Source: Opitutus sp. GAS368 (lineage in GTDB: Bacteria; Verrucomicrobiota; Verrucomicrobiia; Opitutales; Opitutaceae). From it: a stretch of DNA of 56,779 nucleotides. The DNA is taken from positions 1 to 56,779 of the forward strand of contig CAMDOF010000030.1 of assembly GCA_945903465.1 (NCBI GenBank), given 5' to 3'. This document shows positions 1 to 9,484 of the stretch, piece by piece. Numbering within the stretch: position 1 is the stretch's first letter; each line of letters begins with the position of its first letter. The position numbers were made by a program, and so were the translations under genes. The notes beneath the pieces were generated by a model that was not told the origin of the DNA, did no database searches, and saw nothing but the letters and a program-made list of their open reading frames with translations.

Positions 1-267
1 GTCGCGAGCAGTGGGGTCGAGGCGGCCTGAGCTAGGAGCCAGGTGCGCGATGGTTGTGATGAAGAGATCTGCTCTCGCCGTCGATTGGGCCGCGAGCCTG
101 GCGGTGCCGACATCGACAAACGCGAGCCGACGATCGCGGGCGCATTCGGTGGCGATGAGAGGGTTAGTCGCGAGAACGGTGGCCTTAAGGGCAAGCGTGA
201 GGGGATTGGTTTGATCGCGATGGTAGTGGTCTTGGGTCGCGCGGGGTAAATTTTTGTGACGAAGATT
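1..267 (-). pseudogene. Unidentified decayed coding fragment, running off the window start
   Basis: On the minus strand one frame stays open from the TAA at 268-270 to base 1 and has the strong G/C third-position bias of real genes here. It contains no ATG, GTG or TTG, so it is not an intact gene. The peptide has stretches such as LALKATVLATNPLIATE and LAFVDVGTARLAAQ; I recognise no family. It shares the frame of the fragment at 268-713, so the two may be one gene split by a nonsense codon. Alternatively it is chance open frame in GC-rich DNA. Confidence 0.2.
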
Positions 268-713
268 TTAAATTTGTAGAATTTTTTTCCAGCGTGGCGC
301 CGTTTTGAGATCATTTGGCGAGGTGTAGACTACGACGATCTGGGGCACGTAAGCGGAGGCGAGGCGGTCGCTGGCGGCGACGTCATAGGGGAGTTTGGCT
401 GGGCCGCCGCCTCGCTTAAAAATGGGAACGACAGAAAAATCCTGAGTGAGCGAAGACCCTGGGGGGAGGCCCGGACTCGCGATGAAGACGAGGCTGCGGT
501 GGGCGGGCAGGTGGGCGGGGGCCAAGAAATTCACGTTCGGGCGCACCTCCTGATGAAGACGAGGCTGCGGTGGGCGGGCAGGTGGCGGCGTCGTTTGGGA
601 TACATGCGTCGACGGGCGCCGGGTATTTTGGTGGTCGGCGTACGCGGTGGCAACGCGATGAAGGCAGGTGGTGGTGAGGAGGTGGCGCCCGAAGTTTTTT
701 CAGTGGGGGTTCT
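268..713 (-). pseudogene. Hypothetical gene remnant disrupted by a 34-bp duplication
   Basis: A 92-residue frame ends at 268 and starts only at a GTG (546-544) embedded in AGGAGGTG, so that start has no proper ribosome-binding spacing. Codon third positions are GC-rich, as in real genes of this window. The peptide HLPAHRSLVFI is encoded twice, at 481-514 and 552-585, in different frames. Removing one repeat plus the 37-bp spacer joins the frame open from 713 (with ATG at about 622) to the downstream frame. This suggests a gene broken by a duplication. No domain is recognised, so function is unknown. Confidence 0.3.
481..585. repeat. 34-bp perfect direct repeat, 71-bp offset
   Basis: Bases 481-514 and 552-585 are identical over 34 bases and are separated by 37 unrelated bases. 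The repeat lies inside the remnant at 268-713 and shifts its reading frame by two bases (71 = 23 codons + 2). Confidence 0.85.
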
Positions 714-913
714 TTATTTTTAGGTGAAGAGAGTCGCTGGGCTGCGAGGTGCCCCTCAAGAAGAACGTCGAGGAGAACGCCGCGAGGCGAACGGGCGGTG
801 CTAAGTAAGATGGGCGTGGTATCATGGGTCGAGGGACAGTCCGGACGGAGGAACGGCGTCTTTTTCAGGGCGTAATCTTGCTTTATCGCGACGTTTTTTC
901 AGCATTCGGCGGG

Positions 914-3076
914 ATGCGCAATTTGATACCGGTTTTATTGACGACGGCGGCGAGTGCCGCGACTTCTACGGGGAGTTCGACCCTCGATTACCCGGCGACC
1001 CGGCGTAGTGATCAAGTTGATATTTACCATGGGACGGCGGTGGCGGATCCCTATCGCTGGCTGGAGGATTTGGATTCGGCGGCGACGACCGATTGGGTGG
1101 CGCAGCAAAACGCGTTGACGTATGGGATGCTCGAAAACTTACCGCAGCGGGCGCCGTTTCGTGAACGGTTGACGCAGCTCTGGAATTACCCGAGGTCGAG
1201 TGTGCCATTTAAGGAGGGCGGGCGTTATTTCTTCTCCAGGAATAGTGGCCTGCAGAACCAGGCGGTTTTCTATGTACAGGAGAATCTCGAGGCGGAGCCC
1301 CGCGGGTTGATTGATCCGAATGAACTGGCGAAAGACGGTACGGTGGCGCTGACGGATACGCAGGTGTCGCCGGATGGAAAATGGGTGGCCTATGGGACGG
1401 CGGCGGCGGGCTCGGACTGGAATGAATTTCGGGTACGCTCGGTGGATAACGGTGAAGACACGGGAGACCTGTTGCAGTGGTTGAAGTTTTCTTCGGTGAG
1501 TTGGACGCGGGATAGTCGGGGGTTTTTCTATTCGCGGTATCCGGCGCCGACCTCGGTCGCGGGCGCGGGCAAAACCTTTGGGGGGTTGGAGAACCAGCGG
1601 ATGTATTACCACCGTCTTGGTACGCCGCAGGCGGCGGATCGCCTGATTTACGAGATTCCGGGGGAGCCGAAGTGGTTTGTGCGGGGAGGGGTGACGGAGG
1701 ATGGGCGCTATTTGGTGATTTCGATTGCGCGGGGATCTTCCTCGGAAAATCAGTTGCGGATGGTTGACTTGGGTGATCCCGCGGCGCCGCGGTGGGATGC
1801 GCCGGTGCGTGAGTTGGTGACGACGTGGGACGCGGAGCATCGGGTGGTGGGTAATGATGGCTCGCTCCTCTACATTTTGACAAACTGGGAAGCGCCACGC
1901 AAGCGGGTGGTGGCAATTGATTTGGCGAAGCCGGAGCGGGCGAGCTGGCGGACGCTGATCGCGCAGACGGAGGACGTGATTGATTCTGTGGAGAGGGTGG
2001 GTGGGCGTTTTGTGGTGAAGACGATGCACGATGCGAGTAGCCGGCTGGCCGTGTACGCGAAGGACGGCGCGCCGCAAGGGGTGATCGGGCTGCCAAGCCT
2101 GGGCACGGTGGGCGCATTGAGCGGGAGGGATGACGAGACAGGATTTTTTTATAGTTTCACGTCCTTTTCGACGCCCTCGACGAGTTTCCGGCACGATGTG
2201 GTGACAAATCAGGGCAAGGTTTTTTTAGCGCCCTCGGTGAAGTTTGATCCGAGCGACTATATTACGAAGCAGATTTTTTACCGGTCGAAAGATGGCACGC
2301 GGGTGCCGATGTTTATTTCGCACCGGAAGGATGTGCGCCCCGATGGGCAGACGCCGACCTTGTTGTATGCCTACGGTGGATTTAACCTATCGCTGACGCC
2401 GGCTTTTTCGGTGGGGAACCTAGTCTGGATGGAGGCGGGCGGGGTGTACGCGGTGCCGAATCTGCGGGGAGGCGGTGAGTACGGGAAAGGGTGGCATGAA
2501 GCCGGCACGAAAGAGCGTAAGCAGAACGTTTTTGACGATTACATCGCGGCGGCGGAGTGGTTGTTGGCGAATCATTATACGTCGCCGGAGAAGCTGGTCT
2601 TGAGTGGTGGGTCGAACGGGGGACTCCTGGTGGGTGCGGTGATTAATCAGCGCCCTGAGCTATGTCGGGTGGCGTGGCCGGCGGTGGGGGTGATGGACAT
2701 GCTACGCTTTCATCGATTCACGATTGGCTATGCGTGGACGAGCGACTATGGGTCGAGTGAAGAGGCGGCGGGATTCAAGTATCTTTCAGCGTATTCGCCG
2801 CTGCATACGGTCAAGGCGGGGGCGAAGTATCCTGCGGTATTGGTGACGGCGGCGGATCATGACGATCGGGTGCACCCGGCGCATTCGTTTAAGTACGTGG
2901 CCGCGCTGCAGGCGGGTGTCGCTAAAGATATGTCGGTGCGACCGACGTTGATTCGGATCGAAACGAAGGCGGGGCACGGGGCGGGTAAACCTACCTCAAA
3001 GCTGATTGAAGAGTCGGCGGACAAGCTGGCCTTTGCCGCGTACTTTTTGGGAATGGCGGGGCCGGTGCGCCGGTAG
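914..3076 (+). CDS. Prolyl oligopeptidase family serine peptidase (S9A), secreted
   Basis: A 720-residue protein that matches prolyl endopeptidase along its whole length. It would cleave short peptides after proline. The N-terminus (MRNLIPVLLTTAASAATS) reads as a signal peptide, so I chose the ATG at 914 over the upstream in-frame ATG at 824; a periplasmic or exported enzyme is inferred. The family N-terminal motif DPYRWLED is followed by the seven-bladed propeller region and the alpha/beta-hydrolase domain. Counting from 914, the catalytic serine is S567 in GGSNGG, the acid is D650 or D651 in DHDDRV, and the histidine is H688 in KAGHGAG. Spacing and length are close to the mammalian enzyme. 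It stands alone, convergent with the efflux operon. Confidence 0.93.
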   Translation: MRNLIPVLLTTAASAATSTGSSTLDYPATRRSDQVDIYHGTAVADPYRWLEDLDSAATTDWVAQQNALTYGMLENLPQRAPFRERLTQLWNYPRSSVPFKEGGRYFFSRNSGLQNQAVFYVQENLEAEPRGLIDPNELAKDGTVALTDTQVSPDGKWVAYGTAAAGSDWNEFRVRSVDNGEDTGDLLQWLKFSSVSWTRDSRGFFYSRYPAPTSVAGAGKTFGGLENQRMYYHRLGTPQAADRLIYEIPGEPKWFVRGGVTEDGRYLVISIARGSSSENQLRMVDLGDPAAPRWDAPVRELVTTWDAEHRVVGNDGSLLYILTNWEAPRKRVVAIDLAKPERASWRTLIAQTEDVIDSVERVGGRFVVKTMHDASSRLAVYAKDGAPQGVIGLPSLGTVGALSGRDDETGFFYSFTSFSTPSTSFRHDVVTNQGKVFLAPSVKFDPSDYITKQIFYRSKDGTRVPMFISHRKDVRPDGQTPTLLYAYGGFNLSLTPAFSVGNLVWMEAGGVYAVPNLRGGGEYGKGWHEAGTKERKQNVFDDYIAAAEWLLANHYTSPEKLVLSGGSNGGLLVGAVINQRPELCRVAWPAVGVMDMLRFHRFTIGYAWTSDYGSSEEAAGFKYLSAYSPLHTVKAGAKYPAVLVTAADHDDRVHPAHSFKYVAALQAGVAKDMSVRPTLIRIETKAGHGAGKPTSKLIEESADKLAFAAYFLGMAGPVRR

Positions 3077-3206
3077 TGGGATGATTCCGGCAGGAGCGCT
3101 CGATCGCGCGGGTGCACGCGGTTCACGGGGTCTCGAAAGACCGGGCGAAGGGCGGAGAGGACCGGTCGTCGGCCGGCGTGAAAAGAACGACGGGGGCCCG
3201 AGGGGG

Positions 3207-6200
3207 TTACTTGGCGAGTCCGACGGCGCCGGTGGGGTCGGACTCGCGTTCGATTTGTTCGACGGATTTTGGGGTGAACCAGTAGGCGATCTTCTCCATG
3301 TAGAGGTAGAAGACGGGGGTGAGATAAAGAGTCAGTACTTGTGAAACGAGGAGCCCGCCTACGACCGCGAGGCCGAGGGAGCGGCGGGCATCGGCGCCGG
3401 CGCCCCAGCCCAGGGCGATGGGGAGGGTGCCCGCGAGAGCCGCGAGGGTGGTCATCATGATAGGACGGAAGCGGACGATACAGGCCTCGACGATGGCCTC
3501 CTGCGCGCCCTTTTGGCGATGTCGTTTGGCCTCCAGGGCGAAGTCGATCATCATGATGGCGTTTTTCTTTACGATGCCGATCAGCATGATCAATCCCACG
3601 TACCCGTACATGTTGAGCTCTTGCTTAAAAATTATCAATGTGGCGAGCGCCCCGAACGTGGCGGCGGGCAGGCCTGAAAGAATTGTGATGGGATGAATGA
3701 AGTCCTCATAGAGGATGCCAAGAACGAGATAAATCACCAGGACGGCGATCAGCAGGGTCCAGCCGAGTCCGCGGAGTGAATTGCTGAAAGCGGCGGCGGT
3801 TCCTTGAAAGGTGCCGTTGATGGTAGGTGGCATAATCTCGCGGGCGATGCGCTCGATTTCCGTGGTGGCTTGGCTCAGGGCGAAATCGGGATTGAGATTG
3901 AAGGTGATGGTGACGGCGGGCATCTGGCCCATATGAGCGACGGTGAGTGGGCCGACGGTCTCCCGGATTTTGGCGATGTTCTCCAAGGGGATTAACTTGC
4001 CCTCGCGGTTGCGCAGGTAAAGGAAGGCGAGGGCGCTGGGATCGCGTTGGTATTTTTGTTCGAGCTCGAGAATGACCGCATACTGGTTGGTAGAGGAGTA
4101 AATGGTGGAGACTTGGCGGGCACCAAACGCGTTATAGAGGGTTTCTTCGACTTGTTGGGCGTTGAGCCCGAGCGACGAGGCCTTGTCGCGGTCAATATCG
4201 ATGATAACTTGAGGGCTGGTGATTTGGAGGTCTGAGTTAACGTCGATTAGCCCAGACACCTCTTTGATCCGTTCCACGAGGATGGGCGTAATGCGATAGA
4301 GTTCCTGCAGATCGCTTCCGGAGATCGTATACTGGTAGAGGGAGGTGGAGCCGCGGCCGCCGAGGCGGATGCTGGGCGGCACTTGGGGGAATACTTTCAC
4401 GCCAGGGATGCCGGCGGTTTCTGCGCGTATCATTTGGGCGATGGCGACGGCGTTAGGGCGTTTTTTGCGATCGACCAGACTGGCGTACATCCGGCCGGTA
4501 TTGCCGCCGCTGCCGCCACTGCGGCCGTAGGATCCGATACTCGAGGAAATATCAATCACGTAGGGATTCTTCATCACGGCCGCGTTGACCGCGCGCTGGT
4601 GGCGGACCAGAGTTTCAAAGGAGACATCTTGAGCAGCTTCAACCTGAATCAGGATGCGGCCGGTGTCCTCCGTCGGGATGAACCCCTTGGGGATAATCTG
4701 GAGGAGCCACAGTGTCAGGCCGACCATGGAAAAGGCGACCAGCATGGTGAGGGCGCGGAATCGCAACGAAAGGCGCAGGGTGGACTCGTAGAGTTTAACG
4801 CTCCCCTGGAAAATCCGCTCGGTCGTTCGGTAGAAGATACCGTGGGAGGTGTGAGGGTTGATGGGCTTGAGAAACCGACTGCACAGCATCGGCGTGAGCG
4901 TGAGGGAGACGAAGCCGGAGACCAAAATAGCGGCGCTGATGGTGATGGCGAATTCGTAGAGCAGCCGCCCGAGGACGCCGCCCATGAACAGGATGGGGAT
5001 GAAAACGGCGACCAGTGAAATCGTCATCGAAAGGATGGTGAAGCCGATTTCGCGAGAGCCCTTCAAGGCGGCGCTCATCGGGGTTTCGCCCAACTCGATG
5101 TGGCGGACGATATTTTCGAGCATGACGATCGCGTCGTCGACGACGAAGCCCACGGAAAGGGTGAGCGCGAGCAGGGAGATATTATCGATGCTGAAGCCGC
5201 AAAAGTACATCACCGCAAAAGTCCCGAAGATGGCGATGGGCATCGCGATGCTCGGGATAATCGTGGCGGCGGCTGAGCGGAGGAAGAGGAAGATGACCAA
5301 GACGACGAGGATGATGGCGAGGACGAGCGTAAATTTTACATCGTGGACGGAATCGCGGATCGTGATGGATTTATCGCTGTAGACTTCGAGCCGGACGGTG
5401 GCGGGGAGTTGGGCGCGGAAGGCCGGGAGCAGGGCTTTGACATTATCAATTACCTTAATCGTGTTGGTACCGGGCTGGCGCTGAACCATGAGGTTGATGG
5501 CGCGGGCCTCTTTTTTACCGCTGGTGAAATCGGGATCCTCGACGCCATCGACGAAGCGCTGCATGAACCAGCTGAAGGATTTTTCATTTTCGATCCCGTC
5601 GGTGACGCTGGCGACATCGCCGAGGCGGACGGGAGAGGCGTTGCGGTAGCTAACGATAATCTTCCGGAAGCCCTCGGCGTTCTTGAGCTGCCCCGTGGCC
5701 ACCAAGGTCGATGCTTTGTGCGCTCCATCGAGGGTGCCCGCGGGGAGGTTAACGTTGTTGACGTCGAGGGCGGTGCGGACCTCGTCGATGCCGATGCCGC
5801 GAGCGGCGAGGGCGCGCGGGTCGAGGCGGACGCGCACCGCATATTTCTGCGCGCCGTAGATGTTGACTTGAGCGACGCCATCGACGGCGGAAATACTTTG
5901 GGCGAGGATGGTTTCAGCATACTCGTTGACCTCGGCGAGAGAGAGGGTGGAAGAGGAGAGTGCGAGATACAGCACCGAGTCTTCCGAAGGGTTTGCTTTC
6001 CGGATCGAAGGTGGGTTCGGCATGTCGCGCGGGAGGCGGCGCTGGACGGCGGAGACCGCCGACTGAACGTCTTGGGCGGCAGCGTCGATGTTCCGGTCCA
6101 GATTAAATTGGAGGGTGATCGAAGTGCTGCCGAGGGAGCTCGTCGACGTCATGGAGTCGATTCCGGCGATGGAGGAGAGTTGCTGCTCGAGAGGCGTGGC

Positions 6201-6389
6201 CACAGAAGCGGCCATCGTCTCGGGGCTGGCGCCGGGGAGACTGGCGTAAATCGAGAGAGTGGGGAAATCGACGTTGGGCAGATCGCTGACGGGCAGTTTC
6301 TGGTAAGCCATCCAACCGAAGAGAGTGATGGCGGCGGTGACCAAGGTGGTCATGACCGGGCGCCGGATGAACTGTTCGGGTATGTTCAT
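3207..6389 (-). CDS. RND efflux transporter, HAE1 family inner-membrane pump (AcrB/MdtB/MdtC-like)
   Basis: A 1060-residue protein, normal for the family. It is a proton-driven inner-membrane pump exporting drugs or other amphiphiles, working with a periplasmic adaptor and an outer-membrane channel. The N-terminus (IRRPVMTTLVTAAITLFG) is the typical first membrane segment. The proton-relay pair is D418-D419 in VGFVVDDAIVMLENI of TM4, and TM10 carries the conserved lysine in GIVKKNAIMMIDFA. The gene overlaps its upstream partner by four bases (ATGA at 6389-6386), so the two are translationally coupled. No TolC-like channel gene lies in the window. Substrate cannot be read from the sequence. 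Confidence 0.95.
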   Translation of the reverse strand: MNIPEQFIRRPVMTTLVTAAITLFGWMAYQKLPVSDLPNVDFPTLSIYASLPGASPETMAASVATPLEQQLSSIAGIDSMTSTSSLGSTSITLQFNLDRNIDAAAQDVQSAVSAVQRRLPRDMPNPPSIRKANPSEDSVLYLALSSSTLSLAEVNEYAETILAQSISAVDGVAQVNIYGAQKYAVRVRLDPRALAARGIGIDEVRTALDVNNVNLPAGTLDGAHKASTLVATGQLKNAEGFRKIIVSYRNASPVRLGDVASVTDGIENEKSFSWFMQRFVDGVEDPDFTSGKKEARAINLMVQRQPGTNTIKVIDNVKALLPAFRAQLPATVRLEVYSDKSITIRDSVHDVKFTLVLAIILVVLVIFLFLRSAAATIIPSIAMPIAIFGTFAVMYFCGFSIDNISLLALTLSVGFVVDDAIVMLENIVRHIELGETPMSAALKGSREIGFTILSMTISLVAVFIPILFMGGVLGRLLYEFAITISAAILVSGFVSLTLTPMLCSRFLKPINPHTSHGIFYRTTERIFQGSVKLYESTLRLSLRFRALTMLVAFSMVGLTLWLLQIIPKGFIPTEDTGRILIQVEAAQDVSFETLVRHQRAVNAAVMKNPYVIDISSSIGSYGRSGGSGGNTGRMYASLVDRKKRPNAVAIAQMIRAETAGIPGVKVFPQVPPSIRLGGRGSTSLYQYTISGSDLQELYRITPILVERIKEVSGLIDVNSDLQITSPQVIIDIDRDKASSLGLNAQQVEETLYNAFGARQVSTIYSSTNQYAVILELEQKYQRDPSALAFLYLRNREGKLIPLENIAKIRETVGPLTVAHMGQMPAVTITFNLNPDFALSQATTEIERIAREIMPPTINGTFQGTAAAFSNSLRGLGWTLLIAVLVIYLVLGILYEDFIHPITILSGLPAATFGALATLIIFKQELNMYGYVGLIMLIGIVKKNAIMMIDFALEAKRHRQKGAQEAIVEACIVRFRPIMMTTLAALAGTLPIALGWGAGADARRSLGLAVVGGLLVSQVLTLYLTPVFYLYMEKIAYWFTPKSVEQIERESDPTGAVGLAK

Positions 6390-7624
6390 GGAGATTTTTT
6401 ATCGGTCTCGCTGGACTTGGATTTGCCTTCGCCCTTTTTGCTTCCCTTGCCCGACTTGCTTGAGGTGGTCACTGGGCTCGAATCCGTCGCTCCCTTGTTG
6501 GCGACGGGTTTATCGGGGATTACGCGGAGGTGACCCTCAGTGATCACGGTCTCGCCGACTTTTAGGCCCTGGCTGATGACAGCGTCAGCACTGTAATGAC
6601 GTTCGACGATGACGGGGCGCAGTTCGGCGGTCTGGTCGGTGCGGACGACGTAAACGTACTGTCCTTTTTGGGAGGTTTGGATGGCGCTGCTGGGAACCGT
6701 CAAGGCCTCGGGATTAGCGAGGGTGACGGTGACGGTAGCGAACTGGCCCGGCCAGAGGCGGTGTTCGCGGTTGGGGAAAGCCGCCTTTAGCTTGAGCGTC
6801 CCGGTGGAGGCATCCACGGTATTATCCATAAACGTGAGCTCGCCGGCTTCGGGTTTTTCATCGGCTCCGGGCGGGACGACCATGACCTTGAGGGAGCCGT
6901 TGGCGCGGTAGCGGGTGAGGGGGGCGAGGTAAAGTTGGGGGACGGCGAACGTCGTGTAGATGGGGCTGATTTGGTTGATGGTCACGAGCAGTCCGCCGAC
7001 CTCATTGGCGCGGACGAGATCGCCCTCGTGGATCGTCATGTTGCCGGTGCGGCCGGAGAGCGGGGCGCGGATGGAGCAAAATTCGACTTGGAGTTTGGCG
7101 GTGGCGAGGCGGGATTCATCGGAAAGGACCTCGGCCTCCAAAGCGCGGGCGGTGTCGGCAATTTTCTCAAATTGTTCTTTTGAGACCATTTGATCTGTGG
7201 TGAGAGCGCGGTAGCGAGCGACCTGGGTGCGGGCGGTCTCGAGTTGGACTTTGGCTTTTTGGAGATCGGCCTCAGCGGAGCGGACCGCATTTTTGAAGGG
7301 ACGGGCGTCGATTTCGAACAAGAGGTCGCCGACCTGCACATCCTGGCCCTCCTGAATGCTGATTTTAGTTAAGATCCCGGTGACCTGGGAGCGGATGGCG
7401 GTGGTACGAATGGGTTCGACGGCTCCAATCGCCTCGATGAGGAGGGGCACGACTTTGAGCTGGGACTGCCCGACGAGCACGGGCGCCACGCCGCCGCCCT
7501 TGCCTCCTTTGCCGGATTTAGGGCTGGGTGCGTTGGCGGGGGTTTCGCCGCAACCGAACAGCAGGAGCGCGGCGGAAAAAACGAGAAGAGGGGATATCAG
7601 TGGTCTCCGGAAAAATTGAATCAT
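6386..7624 (-). CDS. RND efflux periplasmic adaptor (membrane fusion) lipoprotein
   Basis: A 412-residue HlyD/MdtA-type adaptor linking the pump at 3207-6389 to an outer-membrane channel. The ATG at 7624 gives a lipoprotein signal ending in L-F-G-C with Cys25 as the lipid anchor; the longer frame from 7726 lacks a sensible leader. Visible order: lipobox; Gly/Lys-rich linker; first half of the lipoyl/barrel-sandwich domain (IRSQVTGILTKISIQEGQDV); helical hairpin; second half of the lipoyl domain (IRAPLSGRTGNMTIHEGD); beta-barrel; membrane-proximal domain. The last 40 or so residues are a Lys/Ser/Gly-rich tail (KSGKGSKKGEGKSKSS), probably disordered, which is unusual. First gene of the two-gene operon. 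Confidence 0.93.
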   Translation of the reverse strand: MIQFFRRPLISPLLVFSAALLLFGCGETPANAPSPKSGKGGKGGGVAPVLVGQSQLKVVPLLIEAIGAVEPIRTTAIRSQVTGILTKISIQEGQDVQVGDLLFEIDARPFKNAVRSAEADLQKAKVQLETARTQVARYRALTTDQMVSKEQFEKIADTARALEAEVLSDESRLATAKLQVEFCSIRAPLSGRTGNMTIHEGDLVRANEVGGLLVTINQISPIYTTFAVPQLYLAPLTRYRANGSLKVMVVPPGADEKPEAGELTFMDNTVDASTGTLKLKAAFPNREHRLWPGQFATVTVTLANPEALTVPSSAIQTSQKGQYVYVVRTDQTAELRPVIVERHYSADAVISQGLKVGETVITEGHLRVIPDKPVANKGATDSSPVTTSSKSGKGSKKGEGKSKSSETDKKSP

Positions 7625-7827
7625 GATAGCGCAGAATAGATCGGTGGGCGAGGGTGGTTGGCTTGGGCTGACCGAGTCGAAGGGAATGGGGACGAGGCAG
7701 AGAAGATAGTCAAAGCTGTGTCGCAAGACGTGTGCGAATAAAAAACAGTGCGGGCGGCCAGACGGTTATTAAAAACTTCTCCTTGCTAGGTGGGCGGTGC
7801 ACCGATTTCCCTTTAGGTCTTTTTCTA

Positions 7828-9417
7828 ATGAAAGTCCTCGTTGCCGACAAGATCTCACCTAAAGGAGTCGCCTATCTGCGCCAGCAGCCGGGGATTGAAG
7901 TCATTGAGGCCTATGGGTCCTCGCCTGAAAAAGTTCTCGAACTGGTCAAAGATGTTCACGCGATCGCGGTGCGCTCAGAGACGAAGATCACGGCGGAGGT
8001 TTTTAAAGCCGCCCCTCTGCTGAAAGTTGTCGGCCGAGCCGGCGTGGGGGTCGATAACGTCGATGTGGAGGCGGCCACGAACCATGGGGTCGTCGTGATG
8101 AACACGCCGGCGGGTAACACGATTGCGACGGCGGAACTCACGTTCACGCATATTCTCTGTGGGGCTCGTCCGGTGCCGCAGGCGGCCGCGTCGATGAAGG
8201 CCGGGCAGTGGGATCGAAAGAATTTTTCTGGGATCGAGCTATTTAAGAAGACGCTCGGGATTGTCGGGCTCGGTCGGATTGGCGGGGAAGTGGCGAAGCG
8301 TGCGCAGGCGTTTGGGATGCGCGTGCTGGCTTACGATCCGTATTTGGCGCCGAGCCGGGCGAAGGCGATGCAGGTTGAGGGGGTCTCGTTGGAGGAGCTG
8401 CTCAAGCTGTCGGACTACATTACCGTGCACATGCCGATGACGGAGGATACGCACTACATGATCGACGAGGCGGCGTTCGCGAAGTGCAAGAAGGGCGTCC
8501 GGATTTTCAATTGTGCGCGCGGCGGTATTATTAAAGAGAGCGCGTTGCTCGCTGCTCTGAAAAGCGGGCAGGTGGCGGCGGCTGGCCTCGACGTTTACGA
8601 GGACGAGCCCCTCGCGAAGGATAGCGAGTTTCGCACGTTGCCCAACGTTGTGCTTACGCCCCACCTCGGCGCGTCTACGGCCGAGGCTCAGGAATCGGTC
8701 GGTATCGAGATTGCCGAGCAGATCGCCGATGTCCTCAACGGCGGCGTGATTCGTAACGCGGTCAACGTACCGTCCATCGATGCCGCGGCTCTCCGAATCC
8801 TCGCGCCGTACTTGGATCTCGGAGCCAAGCTGGGTACTTTGGTGCAGCAGATTGCCCCGCCGCAAATCGCCCAGTTGCGCATCACTTACTGGGGGAAACT
8901 TGTTGACCTCGATGCCAACGCCGTCACCCGCTCGATCGAGCGCGGTTTCCTCCGTCGCATCAGCGGGGATGAGGTGAATTTCGTCAACGCGCCGGTCATG
9001 ATAGCGCGGTTGGGGATTCGCGCGGAGGTGGTCAAGTCGACCGATGATTGCGGCTATAGCGAACTGATCATGGTCGAGGCGGTCGCGCCGGATGGTACGG
9101 TGCATTCTGCGGCGGGTACCCTCAGCGGCAAGGGGAACCAGCCTCGGATTGTCAATATCAACGGGCGCGAGGTCGAGGTGGCCGCCGATGGTAAGTTGCT
9201 CGTGTTGGAGAATGTCGACCAGCCGGGTATGGTCGGCACGATCGGCACCCTCCTGGGGGAGGACAAAGTCAACATCGCCGACATGTCGCTCTCCCGACTC
9301 ACTCCGGGTGGCACCGCCTACATGGTGGTGCGCGTGGATACCGAGCCGAGCGAGTTGGCCCGCAAGTTAATCAAGGGGCACGCGGCGATCAAAATGGCCA
9401 AGTTTGTGCAGTTATGA
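7828..9417 (+). CDS. serA: D-3-phosphoglycerate dehydrogenase (long form)
   Basis: A 529-residue enzyme oxidising 3-phosphoglycerate to 3-phosphohydroxypyruvate, the first step of serine synthesis. The ATG at 7828 begins MKVLVADKISPKG, the usual N-terminus; the frame open from 7732 adds an unlikely leader. The NAD-binding motif is GIVGLGRIGGEVA. Catalytic residues are visible as Arg in NCARGGII, Glu in DVYEDEPLA and H279 in LTPHLGAST. After these come the intervening ASB domain and a C-terminal ACT domain (LVLENVDQPGMVGTIG), the site of serine feedback in this long form. Length and His position match the Mycobacterium-type enzyme. It leads the plus-strand block, divergent from the efflux operon. 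Confidence 0.96.
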   Translation: MKVLVADKISPKGVAYLRQQPGIEVIEAYGSSPEKVLELVKDVHAIAVRSETKITAEVFKAAPLLKVVGRAGVGVDNVDVEAATNHGVVVMNTPAGNTIATAELTFTHILCGARPVPQAAASMKAGQWDRKNFSGIELFKKTLGIVGLGRIGGEVAKRAQAFGMRVLAYDPYLAPSRAKAMQVEGVSLEELLKLSDYITVHMPMTEDTHYMIDEAAFAKCKKGVRIFNCARGGIIKESALLAALKSGQVAAAGLDVYEDEPLAKDSEFRTLPNVVLTPHLGASTAEAQESVGIEIAEQIADVLNGGVIRNAVNVPSIDAAALRILAPYLDLGAKLGTLVQQIAPPQIAQLRITYWGKLVDLDANAVTRSIERGFLRRISGDEVNFVNAPVMIARLGIRAEVVKSTDDCGYSELIMVEAVAPDGTVHSAAGTLSGKGNQPRIVNINGREVEVAADGKLLVLENVDQPGMVGTIGTLLGEDKVNIADMSLSRLTPGGTAYMVVRVDTEPSELARKLIKGHAAIKMAKFVQL

Positions 9418-9484
9418 GCGGGGGCTTCCAAACGAGCGAAGGGTTGGGCGGCTTTGGGGGAGCGCTCGCCGGCGTTGCTGACTG

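Noticed and set aside
1139..2194. Long minus-strand open frame (351 codons) antisense to the prolyl oligopeptidase gene
   Set aside because: Arg/His/Pro-rich shadow of a well-supported gene; no family match.
5343..6533. Plus-strand open frame of 396 codons opposite the RND pump
   Set aside because: Gly/Asp/Glu-rich antisense translation of the pump gene.
8239..9105. Minus-strand frame of 288 codons opposite serA
   Set aside because: Shadow of serA; Arg/His-rich with no domain.
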